The notes under the pieces: model-generated
The model's input: only the letters and a program-made list of their open reading frames with translations
Told to the model about the DNA's origin: nothing
Databases searched by the model: none
From: Orychophragmus violaceus
Lineage: Eukaryota; Streptophyta; Magnoliopsida; Brassicales; Brassicaceae
Length of the DNA stretch: 64,000 bases
Assembly (NCBI GenBank): GCA_030180135.1
Contig: CM058234.1
Location: forward strand, 7,995,543-8,059,542
Direction of reading: 5' to 3'
Made by a program: the position numbers and the translations under genes
Part shown: in pieces, positions 45,522 through 58,202 of the stretch
Numbering within the stretch: position 1 is the first letter of the stretch
Layout of the letters: every line of letters begins with the position of its first letter

Positions 45522-46594
45522 TTCAATTCTCTACGCAAACAGAGATTTTACTGAATCAAATATCTTATCAACAAAAAAACTAGATTTACTCTAACAAATT
45601 AACAGTATAAATCAAACAAGAGCACTGATATCTATCAAACAATCATCATATTCTATATTAACCCAATACGACACCACTCACAAAGAAAAGTTCCAATTTT
45701 TCGGTGAGAAAGAGAATAAAAACTCTAGTAGACGAAATCAAAAACGATCCTATGATTACGGAGCACAAGCGAGAGAGAATCAGTAACTTACTTGAGAGAA
45801 AAAGAGCTTAGAGCTATGTTACAAATCACAACCACCACCACAACCAGTTCAACGATTAACGAAATTCAGCCCACACCAACAAACCCTAATTCATCCGAGA
45901 GAGAGGGAAACAATTATACAAGCCTCTAAATCGCAAAATCGATCACCAAACACTAACCCAAATTTCGATTTCAAACCATCAATCAGAAAACCTAAATCAT
46001 GCGAGACATTGGAAATCAGTTATACATCAAACCATCAATCAGAAAACCCTAAGTCATACGAAGGCAAATCGATTAACAACCCTAAATCGAAACCTTAAGA
46101 CCATCCCCCTAAACGATTAATACACGATTCTTACTCGATTACGCAGAAGAACAAAATGCCCAAAATACTCGCATTCGAAATCGCCTCCTCCAACTTTCAG
46201 TTTCAGTCGAGCTTTCGAAATGAGGAACCAAAAAAAACAAAACACAAAAGACGTGTTAGAAAAAGAAAAAAATAACCAGTGCTCGTTTGACACGTGGTTA
46301 GAACCCGTCCCTTAAAGGTTCACAAATAAGAACCGGTTCTTCGCTTTAAATCAATTTTTATTTTTTTTAAATACGAAATACATATGATTTAGAGCCCAAA
46401 ATGCGGTAAGGACCGCTGATGGACCTGCTCTTATGTCCCTTCTTCACATACTTGAAATTGGTTAACAACATATAGCTGAGACTCAAAAACGCCTTTGGCA
46501 TTACTTTATGAGATGATTTTATATTGATGTTGTTGTAGAAGTTTGTATATCTTGTTGGCAAAAGATAATTAAATTGTTGGATTTGTCTTGTCTT

Positions 46595-47211
46595 TCTTAA
46601 ACCTGATGAAACCGTGTGTCATCATTCTTTATGTTGTGAATCTGAACATCATAATCTCAATCTTGTTGAAGATAGATATTGTGATGAACAAACTCCTTCT
46701 CTGCCTGATCTTGAATGAATCCATTCCGATGATCATAATTATTCTCGTTGTGAAGATGGCGAAGTGTCGCAGACCCATTAAATGATAAGGAGACGTCGTG
46801 GAGTTCACGAAACATAGTACCATACTTTAATTCGAACCAAAAGGCAGTTACGGTACGAGAAGAGTTTGTTGAATCCAAACGCACTTGTTCATCTTTCAAT
46901 CGAAGACAGATGTTCTGGAGACGCGTACAGATGTTACCGATCACGGTGACAAACGGAAGCCAAGAGATTAGAGAAAAGGACCGAGAGAATGGAAGACGGA
47001 AAGCAATTCAGAGATATGTAAACCAATTCGGCCATGGTGGTTTCAAATGAAGATCCACTGTTTTTGATAATGGCAATTGTAGACCATAATAAGATATTCC
47101 AATTGGATAAACATGGCCGCCAGATTTAGTCCATGGGAGAAGGACCAAATCGGTCGGAAAGCAACTCTGGGACAAAGAGCAACAACGCTCGCTCGGAATG
47201 AGAGAAAGTGA
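46595..47211 (+). pseudogene. Unidentified decayed coding region
   Basis: One plus-strand frame reads like protein over about 200 codons with roughly six stops. It has a Cys/His-rich start (CHHSLCCESEHH) and later SNEDPLFLIMAIVDHNKIFQLDKHG. I recognise no family. It may be a dead gene or transposase fragment. Confidence 0.25.
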
Positions 47212-47480
47212 TATCAGATTCCTTATTTTAGAATCTAAGACTAGAAAAGGTAAAATTTCGAAGTAAAGTTTTGTGCCAATCGCCTGTTAGCAAAGAGAGA
47301 ACCGTTTCACAAAAAAAAAATTAATATTCTTATTTTATTTATTGAGCTATTATGAAGTATGAACTAGCTAATGTGGTCGTTATTATGAAAAAGAATGGAA
47401 GTTATGGGACCAAATAAGTAGTGGGTTTATTATAAAATCTGAATATTTGCTCTCATTTATAAAACTTCTTATTGTACTTA

Positions 47481-48525
47481 GGCTCCGAATGGTAACAGCG
47501 GATCAGACGGTGCGGGATAAGCGGATCAGACGGTGCGGAACAATTCAAGTGCGGTTTTTACGTAAGAAACGCACTATGCGGAATAAGTGCGGTTAATGCG
47601 GGACAAGCGGTACATAAAAGTGTTTGAATGGTGAAAACAAGTTGTATGCGGTACAAGATAAATGTTTGAATGGTAAAATGACAAAAGTGGTGCGGGATGT
47701 ATTTTAAAGTAAATATTTGAATAGAAAAAATTGATTTATTGAATATTTGAATTAAATATTTAAAAAATAATAATATTACTATATTAGAAAGAATTTTGAT
47801 TAATTTTTTTAAAATGATTAATTTTTTATTTTAGATAAATTCAGTTTATTCGGTTAATTTTGGATAAATTCGGTTATTTCGAATCAGTTCAGTTCAATTT
47901 GGTTCAATTATTTTCTATTTTGTTTTAGTAAATCGGTATATCATGTTTAAAACAAATATAAATCGATTTAAAAATACAAATAACTAATAACCGAACCGAA
48001 GTGATAACCAGATTTACTTTGTCAATCTTACCGAAATAACTGAATCTTACCGAAATAACTGAATTTAAATCAATTTGATTATCGGTTCGGTTTGGTCTGA
48101 CCGAATTATCTTAGGTTTTATACATTCGGTAGCGGTACAGACCACTACGGAATGATGACTATCACAAATAAAATACAGCTACATTAATTATTAAATTATA
48201 AATTCTTAAATTATTCAAAAAATTTATTTTTCTATATAAACTGTAGTAGTTGATAAAACAGAATATATAGGATTTTTCACAAAAAAAAACAGTTGAATTA
48301 GAAGAACAAAAAATAGAATATGCACTTCAACAGTGTTTAAAACACTACACATGTGATGATTATCAATTAAGGTGCGGTTCAAGAGTAGCTGAAACGCACT
48401 TACTCTATTTTTCTATTTTTCTTTTTTCTTTTTATATTAAAACTACATGTCTTAAAATTGTTGAATGGTAAAATGTTTTCATCCCACTAGGTGCGTTACT
48501 TGAAACGCCCAAAACATTCATTGCC
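47481..48525. mobile_element. Harbinger-like non-autonomous element
   Basis: 1045 bp between TTA duplications (47478-47480 and 48526-48528). Ends GGCTCCGAATGGTAACAGCG and the complement of CGCCCAAAACATTCATTGCC match at about 13 of 20 positions inverted. Subterminal GTGCGGGA/GATCAGACGGTGCGG repeats are typical of transposase-binding zones. No coding frame. Termini resemble those of the 13571-13808 MITE. Confidence 0.5.
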
Positions 48526-48701
48526 TTAAGTGGCAGCTATTTCATTATGTCGTGAACTACCGAAGATGTTAACTGTTGACGTCACGGTGCACAATCCAAT
48601 TGCATTAAATAACTATTTTCTTATTCGTGTAAGCTAAAATGTAAGCTTTCTACAATTTTAGCTAGATATAATTATTACTTTTGTCAACATATATAAAAAA
48701 A

Positions 48702-51316
48702 CGTAAAATATCCAAACCATCAGCCCAAAAATCCTATATATAATGGGAGAAGGGGGGCTCTCTCAAGCCGCCACATCAGCCCCCCTTAATTAGTTAATTT
48801 TCATCAAACTTTTTCACATCATCAACTAAAACATATATTAATATTATTTAATTTAATTGTAATTATTTAATACTATTGAAATATAAATTCTAAATTTAAA
48901 TTTAATTTATAATTTATAATCTCATAATTATATAAATATTATATAATATAAAATTTAAATACATTTTCCATATTTCTATGTAATAAATAAAAAAAATAAA
49001 TAAATCTTAATAAAAGTGAAATATCAAATTATAAGACTAAAATTAAAAATATCATTACTAAAAATTTTATAATAATTAAAAATTAGAAGCAAAAAACATA
49101 AAAATATAAATAATAGAAATAATTATGATTAAGAATAGAAAAATATTATAAAAATGAGGCACAATGAGAATAAAAAAACTTATACAAAATATAAGAATGT
49201 AAGAAATATATATATATAAAATATTAAAATATAGAAATAATTATTATTAAGAATAAGAAGAAAATGTTACAAAATGAGATAAATAATAAAAAAAAGAAAT
49301 TATATAAAGTATAAGAAGATAGAAAATAAAATAAAACCAATGAAATATATATATAATTAATAAAATTTAAAATGATAACTAAAAAATTAAAATATTGTGG
49401 ATAAAAACTAAAAAATTAACGAGTTTGATGAATAAAAATGTATAAATAACAAGTATGTATATATTTAAAATAGTTTGTAAAAAATTAAAAGGATGATAAA
49501 AAAGGTTGAAGGAAATAAAATTTTATAAAAAGTTCATCAAATCTGATAATTAAAAAATATTAATTTATAAAATAAATTAAATTAATAATTACATGTTAGC
49601 GTATATACTTTTCTAAAAATCATTATATTCATAATTAAGAAAAAAATACAAATTTCTAAATTAAAAACATATAAAATATTGATACTTAAAATAAATATCA
49701 AATATATTAAATATTTATAAATTTAAAAAAAATCCGCGCATTTGCGCGGGTTCTCAACTAGTTTGTATAAAAAGAAGAAAACTCAGCCCCAAAACTCACT
49801 TGCATTTTTTTAAAAATCCTAGGCTCCTTTTCCTTTTCCTTTTTCTTTATAAATATAACATTCATTCCTCACAAACTATATTCTAAACTTTTTTTGGTAA
49901 AATCCTGATAAGATCCCAAGCCGTTCGAAGCAACAACAAACCCTATCCGCGTTTTCTCTCTCCCCTTTGCACCATGTAACCTCCAAATCTTATATCTAGA
50001 GAGTTTCAAAGAAAAACGTGTTGTTTTCATCATAACTTTAAAAATACACAGAATCTCGAGAAACCGAGCTTACCATCGTGATCAGCTCGACAAGACGAAG
50101 TCAGAGCCACCAACGGTTCATCGAGGAGACGCCGCACGCACCCCCACGCACCTGAGAGAAGTTGGGCGTGTGAGATCCATGCGCCGTCACGCGCCGCCAG
50201 AGAAGTCCACGCCCCGCCAGAGGTCCGCCGCCGCCGTCATGCACCGTCGAAGAGCCGCCGTTGACCGCCGCCGGTTGACCATTGACTGTTGACCGTTGAC
50301 CGGTCGGGTCGGGTCGGATCGGGCCGGTTTGGTTTTGTTCAGCCGGTTTAATCCAATTATACCTGGTTCGGTCCGGTTCGATTTCAATTCGATTTCAATT
50401 CCTAATTCCAATTTTAATCCCGGTTTAGATCGGTTAAGTGGTTTGAACTGGAAAACTTTATTCGATCATATCTAGTTCATCCTAGGTCCGAACTAAGCGA
50501 AACAAAAGCCTAATCCACTCGATTTTTCGTCCTGTTTCTAGATCCGATGCCCGTTCGGGCTAATGGAGCTTCTAAATTACGCCTTTGTCAGTTCTTTGGC
50601 CAAGATGAGGACCGGTTGTGATCTCCCTTGCTCTATCTCAATTCCGGATGATAGTCCTTTGTTAATACCGTCTTCCTTGGTAGTGTAGGGTAGTATAGTA
50701 CCAATGTGATTGCTTCAGAACGTAGAATGCTAGGTTATCGCTTAAACCGAAAACGTTGTGTGTGCGTGATGAATATGCTTAGTAGAACTGTGATAGGGCT
50801 TTACGTGTAGGGCGTGGGACGTCCTTGATCGTCGGAGGAGGGTTTTGGCAAGCCCTCCCGTGTTGTGGTTCGTGGGATGTACCATGCGTGAGACGCACTG
50901 TGTGAGTGGGTGAGGCCCTGTAGGTGTTCAGGAGTGTGGGCTGAGAGCCCGTGTGCATTAATAGACTTAGAATTGTGTGGTGAAGCTTTCGGGTGATGTT
51001 TGCAAGATGATATTATCATAGTACTAGAAATCATAATTGTGTGGCGTAAGCCGGGATCGCGGGTTCCTTAAATCCGCCCTCGCTGGGTAATTATGTTTGA
51101 AACAATTACTCAGTCCTTTTCCCCTTTCCCTGTCCCCGTTTTTCTTGCAGGTCCGGATGCGGGATTAATCGATCGTCTGACGTCATTGGTGGATTTGAAT
51201 ACGAAGAAAGCGCCGGGTTCTTGGGACAAGTTGAGAAGGCGTCACGGTTAAACCAAAACCGGTTTGACGGGAGCCCTAATGCCGCGTCTCCGGTTCGCCG
51301 GAAGACGGGTGTTACA
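48702..51316 (+). repeat. Left LTR of the pol-less element, Helitron inside
   Basis: Aligns along its length with 60307-61797 once 48732-49761 is removed; ends GGGTGTTACA three bases before the primer site. Includes a GC-rich segment at 50100-50290 whose short ORFs are not genes. Confidence 0.88.
48732..49761 (+). mobile_element. Helitron inside the left LTR, with empty-site evidence
   Basis: 1030 bp starting TCCTATATATAATGGGAG and ending CTAG, with the hairpin CCGCGCATTTGCGCGG just before the end. It sits between A (48731) and T (49762). The right LTR has the uninterrupted sequence CAGCCCAAAAATTTTGTATA at the same place, an empty site that fixes both ends apart from one T. The interior is AT-rich without coding capacity, so it is non-autonomous. 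Confidence 0.88.
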
Positions 51317-51526
51317 ATTTGGTATCAGAGCCTAGGTTAAGGTCTCCTAGTGCCATTCTAGGAGATCAGCTTTCATTGTTTTCCCAAAAACTATGTTTTC
51401 AAGAATTTTCAAAAGTGTTTGCGAATTTTTCAATGAAAATGGTTACTTTACGAAAAGACTTTTCAAACACCAATATATCACTGATTATCTCATGTTGTGA
51501 CCTCACCTACTCTCGTTTTATGCAGG

Positions 51527-52151
51527 ATGTCGTCTGATTCTAACTCCGATTCTGGGTCCGAATATGCTCCTAGTCCTGTCAGCGTTCTACGCACCTGTGC
51601 CTTGTCCAGGAGGAGTGTTCAGCCACGCAGCAGTCAGAGGAGATGCCTCACGATAGGGACGCCAGCCGTTACCCCAGGCACGGTTCCGCCACCCACCTTG
51701 TACCCTGTAGGTAGACCCGTGCTTCCATCAGTGACATTTGAGTCAGTTTCGAGACTAGCGATAGGGAGAGGCCAACCACGGAAGACGCCTGCAGGTGTTC
51801 CGTCGGCATCTGTGAACCCGATGAATGCACCTAGTGTTAGGAGACCTAGGAAGGAGCCAGCAGTGGAGGAGCGTTACCCTGAGCCACCAGCACATGTGTG
51901 TTTCATGACTGTGAGACCTCAAGCCCCGTATGACCTACCTTACCCTGATTTTTGAACGGAATCGATCCCGCAGGAGGACGTCACCCCAGGAGCATCGTCA
52001 GCAAGGCCCCAGGCACATGCACCCCCACGAGATATACCCCGACCTTTAAAAATGGTTGGAATAAGCGTTGAGGATTACTTGCAGCAGTTCATCTGGGGCG
52101 CGGGTCGCACTTACCCCCGATCTCTGATACACATGATGTCTATGTTCATGG
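51527..52151 (+). pseudogene. Coiled-coil protein of the pol-less element, 5' part
   Basis: ATG at 51527 (MSSDSNSDSGSEYAPSPVSV), 142 codons to TGA at 51953-51955, then the same frame stays open to the Copia-3 insertion at 52152 (KMVGISVEDYLQQFIWG..). The N-terminal part is Ser/Pro/Arg-rich and probably disordered. The frame resumes exactly at 59461 after Copia-3 and its target duplication. No gag zinc knuckle was seen. Confidence 0.6.
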
Positions 52152-52833
52152 TGTTGGATCTCCTAGGATCTAGGTTTGATATATTGAATGAAAACCAACC
52201 TCGTTCTTACCTTTCTGGCAGCGGAATAGAGATGGTGAACGTGATCAGTGGAGCAACGCAATCGCCTTGCCTCTACCAGATACACACGCACGCTCACTGG
52301 AAACGGGATGCTAGTGCCGGATCGTGTGGGATCTCAGAGTTTGTTTCTGCTTTTCTGTCAGAAGAAAAAGGAGACGGCTAGGGTTCAGGTCGACCATATA
52401 TGCCTATATATATCGACCTGAAAATGACCTCACAAACCGTCGGATAAGACCCGACTTCGCTGTGTCATTAACCCGATATGCAACGATCGACACACTCATA
52501 GCATCGATCGTTACACCTCCACGAAAAGCCTGCATCGATCGATACACTCATGTATCGATCGACACACTTATCATAAAACTCTAAGTCAATATGTATCCAA
52601 TACATATCAACATGATCATTACCATAATGATCATTTCCACATTCTTGCTTCCAGTTTGCTTAGGTGTGTGACCCTATAGGATCATATAATACTGGTAGTA
52701 AGTCTACAACTTACAGACTGCAAGAGGCTTCTATCAAAACATTGCAACCACCCAGTATTATATGAATGTCTGATCTCGACACACAACTAGACAGGAGTGA
52801 GTACAAGGGTGATTTCAGGACACTATCCCAACA
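52152..52833 (-). repeat. Copia-3 3' LTR
   Basis: 682 bp, TG...CA in minus-strand sense; contains four palindromes (52480-52568) and a TATATATA at about 52413-52406. Confidence 0.95.
52480..52568. promoter_or_regulatory. CGATCG palindrome cluster, Copia-3 3' LTR
   Basis: Four palindromes in two pairs, core spacings 21 and 20 bp (GCAACGATCGACAC, GCATCGATCGTTAC, GCATCGATCGATAC, TATCGATCGACAC). Confidence 0.75.
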
Positions 52834-53654
52834 ATCTCCCACTTGCACTGGAATCATCAATTCCTCTAATCCCTTTGTCTCTTTATCTCGATTTGGCATA
52901 AGGCAAGATTTGTGTCATCCTTATTAAGCCAACATCGTGTTTACCGAACTCCTGATCTCATACTGAATATCACAAACAACTGAACTACAGTTCGTTTGAG
53001 TGCGGCCACACATTTTTCTCAGTAATCAATCTTCGATAGGCCCTGAGATATTTATCTCCCGTTATACAGGAGGGACAAATCCCTTCTTGTTCCATCCCTG
53101 TTTCAACGCACACTTCATGATATACCCGAACAGTGTCGTTATAGCCGCCAGTTACGGGTCGACGTTTGACAAAGTCAAAGTGTACCAATTCATATGCAAG
53201 AAAGCATGATGAACTCAGGTCTAAGGATTATACTCTATAGTCGTAATGAGAGCCTCTTATGACACAGATATAAATATCTCGTAGACTTCTCATTCGCGGG
53301 TCATGTCCGATCATATGTTCACTAACATATATCTATGTGACTGACTGCGATAATCATATCATTGGCTCCATGAAACTTAGCCAACAGTCACCTCACAATC
53401 TAGTCTCTATCGGTTGTCAGTGTCCCAATTCTACAACCTCGACTAGGGACAAAATAATTTATTAATTTATAGGGTTTCATGATCAAGTCCTCAACTTGAT
53501 GACCTATAATATGTCTTAAACTTATTTGGGACCATTATTTAGATCACAATAAATAATGCTGAAATCAAATTTCACTAAAACACTTCCGAAAAATGTTTAC
53601 ATGAGCATCTTATTATAGCTAAAATAAAACTAAAAACTCCCACTAGAATCAAGA
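52834..53654 (-). other. Copia-3 3' noncoding region
   Basis: About 820 bp between the RNase H stop and the 3' LTR, conserved with 19278-20071 of Copia-2, with no coding frame. See the Copia-2 entry for shared blocks. Confidence 0.7.
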
Positions 53655-56600
53655 TTACATCTTAAGATCTCTAATGCCTACAGCAGTCGTATGACTCTCA
53701 TGCTTAGGCCTTGGGAGTGCCTTAGTCAGAGGATCAGCGACATTCTCGACTGTCGGAACTCGGCTGATCTTCACATCACCTCTACTGACGATATCTCGAA
53801 TTAAGTGATATCTCCTCTCCACGTGTTTGGACTTCTGGTGTGACCTTGGTTCTTTTGCTTGAGCAATGGCTCCGTTGTTATCGCAAAACAAAGCCACGGG
53901 CTCCAAGATACTAGGAACCACACCAAGTTCAGTCATGAACTTCTTGATCCAAACAGCTTCCTTTGCCGCTTCTGAAGCAGCAACATATTCAGCTTCCGTT
54001 GTGGAATCAGCTACGGTATTCTGCTTAGAGCTCTTCCAGCTCACTGCACCGCCATTTAGACAGAAGACATATCCAGATTGTGATCGGAAATCGTCTCTGT
54101 CTGTCTGAAAACTCGCATCGGTGAATCCATTCACCACAAGTTCTTCACTTCCTCCATACACAAGGAATTTATCCTTAGTATGTCTCAAATACTTGAGAAT
54201 ATTCTTGACAGCTGTCCAGTGTTCCTCACCTGGATCAGATTGGTATCTGCTCGTCATGCTTAACGCGTAAGCTACATCTGGACGAGTGCAGAGCATGGCA
54301 TACATAATAGATCCTATTGCAGAAGCATAAGGAATCCTATTCATGCGTTCTCGCTCAGCATGTGTCGCCGGACACTGCTTCTTGCTAAGACTTATGCCAT
54401 GAGACATTGGTATGAAGCCCTTCTTGGAATCATGCATATTGAATCTGTGCAACACCTTATCAATATAAGTGTCCTGGCACAATCCAATAAGCTTGTTTGT
54501 TCTATCTCTGTAGATTCTGATTCCAAGAATGTACGCTGCTTCTCCCATGTCTTTCATGGAAAAACAACTTCCAAGCCAAGTCTTAACAGACTGAAGCAAT
54601 GGAACGTCATTACCGAGAAGAAGTATGTCATCGACATATAGTACAAGAAATGCAATTCCGCTCCCACTAGTCTTCTTGTATAAACATGGTTCCTCTTCGT
54701 TCTTGATAAAGCCAAATTTCTTTACTGCTTCATCAAAACGAAGATTCCAACTCCGTGATGCTTGCTTCAATCCATAAATGGATTTATGAAGTTTGCATAC
54801 CTTCCTAGCGTTCTTTGGATCGACAAAACCTTCAGGTTGTGTCATGTACACATCCTCTTCCAGAATACCATTCAGGAATGCGGTTTTGACATCCATTCGC
54901 CAAATCTCATAATCATAATGAGCGGCAATTGCTAGAAGAATCCGAATGGATTTAAGCATAGCGACTGGGGAATAGGTTTCATCATAGTCAATACCATGAA
55001 TTTGCTTGAAACCTTTTGCCACCAGCCTCGCTTTGTAAATCTGTACATTGCCATCCACGTCAATCTTCTTCTTGAAGATCCATTTACACTCAATGGCTTT
55101 TACACCATTAGGTAAATCGACCAAGGACCATACTTGGTTTTCTGACATGGATGCCATTTCGGATTTAGAGGCTCCAAGCCATTTCTCGGAGTCCGGGCCC
55201 ATCATAGCTTCCGTGAAGGTCGCTGGTTCGTCACTATCAATGATCATCAGATCATTTGAGTCGGTTACGAGAAATCCGTAGTATCTCTCGGGTTCGTGAC
55301 GGATCCTTCCGGATCTGCGAACTTCAGGCTCCAAAGGCGCCGGTTCCACAGAACTTTGACGATCCAACTGCTGCTCTTCCTCAACAGGTTGAGCAGTTTC
55401 CTGTGCATCTTGAATTTCTTCAAGATGTACTTTACTCCCATTGTTTTTCTTAGAGAGAAACTCCCTCTCAAGAAAAGAACAGTCCCGAGCAACAAATACT
55501 TTGTTCTCAGATTGGTTGTAAAAGTAGTATGCCTTGGTTTCCCTAGGATAACCAACGAAGTAGCATTTATCTGATTTGGGTGCAAGCTTGTCAGAGATTA
55601 AACGTTTGACATAAGCCTCACAACCCCAAATCTTCAGGAAAGACAGATTAGGAATTTTCCCAGTCCACAATTCATGTGGTGTCTTATCCACTGATTTAGA
55701 TGGCACCCTATTTAGTGTAAACGCAGACGTTTCTAAAGCGTATCCCCAAAAGGATAATGGAAGATTAGTATGACTCATCATATACCGAACCATATCCAAT
55801 AAGGTTCAATTTCTCCTCTCTGACACTCCATTCCATTGAGGTGTTCCAGGATGAGTGAGTTGTGAAACTATTCCACACTCGCTCAGATAGTCGCTGAACT
55901 CTTGGCTTAAGTATTCTCCTCCGCGATCCGATCGTAGAACTTTGATACTTTTGCCAAGTTGGTTCTGTACTTCATTCTTGAATTCCTTGAATCTATCAAA
56001 GGATTCTGACTTGTGTCTCATCAAGTAGACATAGCCATACCTACTGAAATCATCAGTGAAGGTAATGAAGTACTTGAAATTTCCTCTGGCAACAGTACTC
56101 ATCGGCCTACATACATCAGTATGAACAAGGCCCAACAAGTCACTGGCCCACCAAGCAAGATTCGCATTTCTCACATGATTCAAAATCAAATGAGCCCAGA
56201 AGCCCATTTCGATGGAGCCTTTGGATGCGTTTCTCATTGATATGGCCCAAACGACAATGCCATAAGAAAGTCGGGTTTTCGTCATTTGACTTAAACCGCT
56301 TTGTATTTATGTTAAAGACAAGCATTTCTTGATTTAAAACATATAACCCATTTTCTAATGGGGCGCTACCATAAAATGTACCATCACGATTAAAAGAACA
56401 AACTTTATTCTTAACAGCAAAATCAAAACCTTCCAAATCCAAAACGGAAACTGAAATTATGTTTCTGCTTATCGCAGGTACAAAGTAGCAATTATTCAAA
56501 GCTAAAATCATGCCCGAAGGTAAAGACAATTCATAGGTGCCTACGGCCAGTGCAGCAACCTTAGCTCCATTCCCGACTCGTAGCTCCACTTGTCCTTTCT

Positions 56601-57579
56601 TCAGCGTTCTACTGTTTCTTAGTGCTTGCACATCAGTACAAATGTGAGCACCGCAGCCGGTATCCAATACCCACGAAGTAGAACTAGAAGATACAACATT
56701 AAGTTCGATAACATAAATACCTGAGTCAGACGCATCATACGTCTTCTTCAGCTTCTTGTAATCTTCCTTGAACTTCTTGCAGTCTCTCTTCCAATGCCCC
56801 AACTGCTTGCAGTAGTTGCACTTATCCTCAGAAGAAGGCCCGGATTTGGGCTTGGGCTTGGGCTTGTCTTGACTCTCAATCTCGACAACCTGGGCCTTTC
56901 CCTTATCCTTCTTAGGTTTCTTAAACCTTTTACCCCCTTGTACCATCAGGACACTGGGAGTAGCCTTCTTGAGATTCGGCTCTGCTGTCTTCAGCATACC
57001 GTGCAACTCAGTCAATGTCTTAGTCATGTTTTGCATGTTGTAGTTCATGATGAACTGATCAAAACACGACGGCAAAGACTGCAGAATCATGTCAGTGGCT
57101 AGCTCCTGGCTAATGGCACAGTCCAGTTTCCCCAGGTTATCAATGTAACCCATCATTTTAAGAACATGAGGACTTACTGGACTGTCCTTAGCCAGCTTGC
57201 AATCCATGAGAGATTTAACCGTCTGGTATCTCTCTGTGCGAGCTTGCTCCTAAAACAAAGCTTTCAGGCTGTTGATCATCTAAATGGGTGACAACACGTT
57301 CTCATATTGCTTCTGCAGCTCAGAGTTCATAGTCACCAGCATTAGACAATTAACATCTTTGACATCCGCTGAATGCTTATCCCAAGCATTCTTTTCTGTC
57401 TGCGGAGCATTGGAACGTGGCCTCTCGGGGAGAACTCTTTCAAGGACATATTCCTTGTTCTCCTGCCTAAGAACTATTCTCAGGTTCCGATACCATTCCA
57501 AGAAATTAGATCTACTTAACTTGTCCTTCTCAAGGACGGATCTTAGTGAGAAAGTGTTTATGTGATTTGAGACAGACAT
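53655..57579 (-). pseudogene. Copia-3 gag-pol with few lesions
   Basis: Minus strand from ATG at 57579. Gag starts MSVSNHINTFSLRSVLEKDK; TAG codons at 57282-57280 and 57252-57250. Then the gag remainder with zinc knuckle CNYCKQLGHWKRDC, protease LDTGCGAHIC, and the integrase zinc zone (HCRLGH..CEKCESC). At about 56140 the frame shifts, with apparent loss of a short segment, into the integrase core (HTDVC, FTDDFSRYGY, SDRGGEY, GVSERRN). A TGA at 55808-55806 precedes an intact 714-codon block with RT (YVDD at 388-391 of the block) and RNase H. Four lesions disable it, but most domains are readable. Confidence 0.88.
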
Positions 57580-58202
57580 AGCTGCAATTAAAAGAGGTAA
57601 AGGTTTTAGTTATAATGCTCAAGGAAATGAGAAATCTTATCTAATAAGAAAACTCGCATTGTATTCATAACTATGTTTCCTCATATGAATACAATGAACC
57701 AAGATCCTCAGATCACTGAAATTCGAGTGGACGACTCGCCATCACCCAAACCTCAGTCATCCAGGTAAGCAAATAATTGCTAATTGTACCCAGTACAACT
57801 CTTGGTCGCAGATAAGACAATCCATGTCATATCCACTCCGATGTCTCTGGGCCCAGAACTTCTGATGGCCCAGTCAAGTAAACCAATCTCTTCGGTCTTG
57901 TGATCATTGACAGTCGCACTGCAAGTCTATCAATGATCACCTGCCTTACTCATGTAGCTGTGGACACCAAGGACTCCAAGACTATCCAATCAGCGAAACG
58001 AGTCTTGACAGTAGACAAGATCGGGCAAGACATCAAGATCACTTGATATTTAGTTGAGGAAATGAACTAATTTATCTTGATGTATATCCAATACACATCC
58101 AAGAGATTATAGATTTAATTAAAACTTCAGTTTTATTAAGTTAAGGTTCATTATTGATTTGGCATTTGCAACTCGAAGTCCAACTTCTAAGTCTGCAGGT
58201 TA

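Larger units (their letters stand above)
44898..46430. mobile_element. Harbinger-like element carrying a host gene fragment
   Basis: 1533 bp flanked by TTA (44895-44897 and 46431-46433), the PIF/Harbinger target duplication. The ends are imperfect inverted repeats (GACCAACCACATTGGTGAAC and the complement of GACCGCTGATGGACCTGCTC). A second terminus-like copy, GGCTCCATTGGTGAACCC, lies at about 44997, suggesting internal terminal duplication or nesting. The interior has the first coding exon and probable 5' UTR/intron of a phosphopantothenate-cysteine ligase gene, and no transposase: the layout of a Pack-TYPE element. Confidence 0.6.

Noticed and set aside
50187..50411. Short minus-strand frame in the GC-rich part of the left LTR
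   Set aside because: Low-complexity product within an LTR; the homologous part of the right LTR does not keep the frame.
51319..51537. Open frame over the primer site of the pol-less element
   Set aside because: It begins at the end of the LTR and overlaps the primer site and leader; the real frame starts at 51527.
53866..57565. Plus-strand open frames inside Copia-3 gag-pol
   Set aside because: Antisense shadows of the retrotransposon frame.
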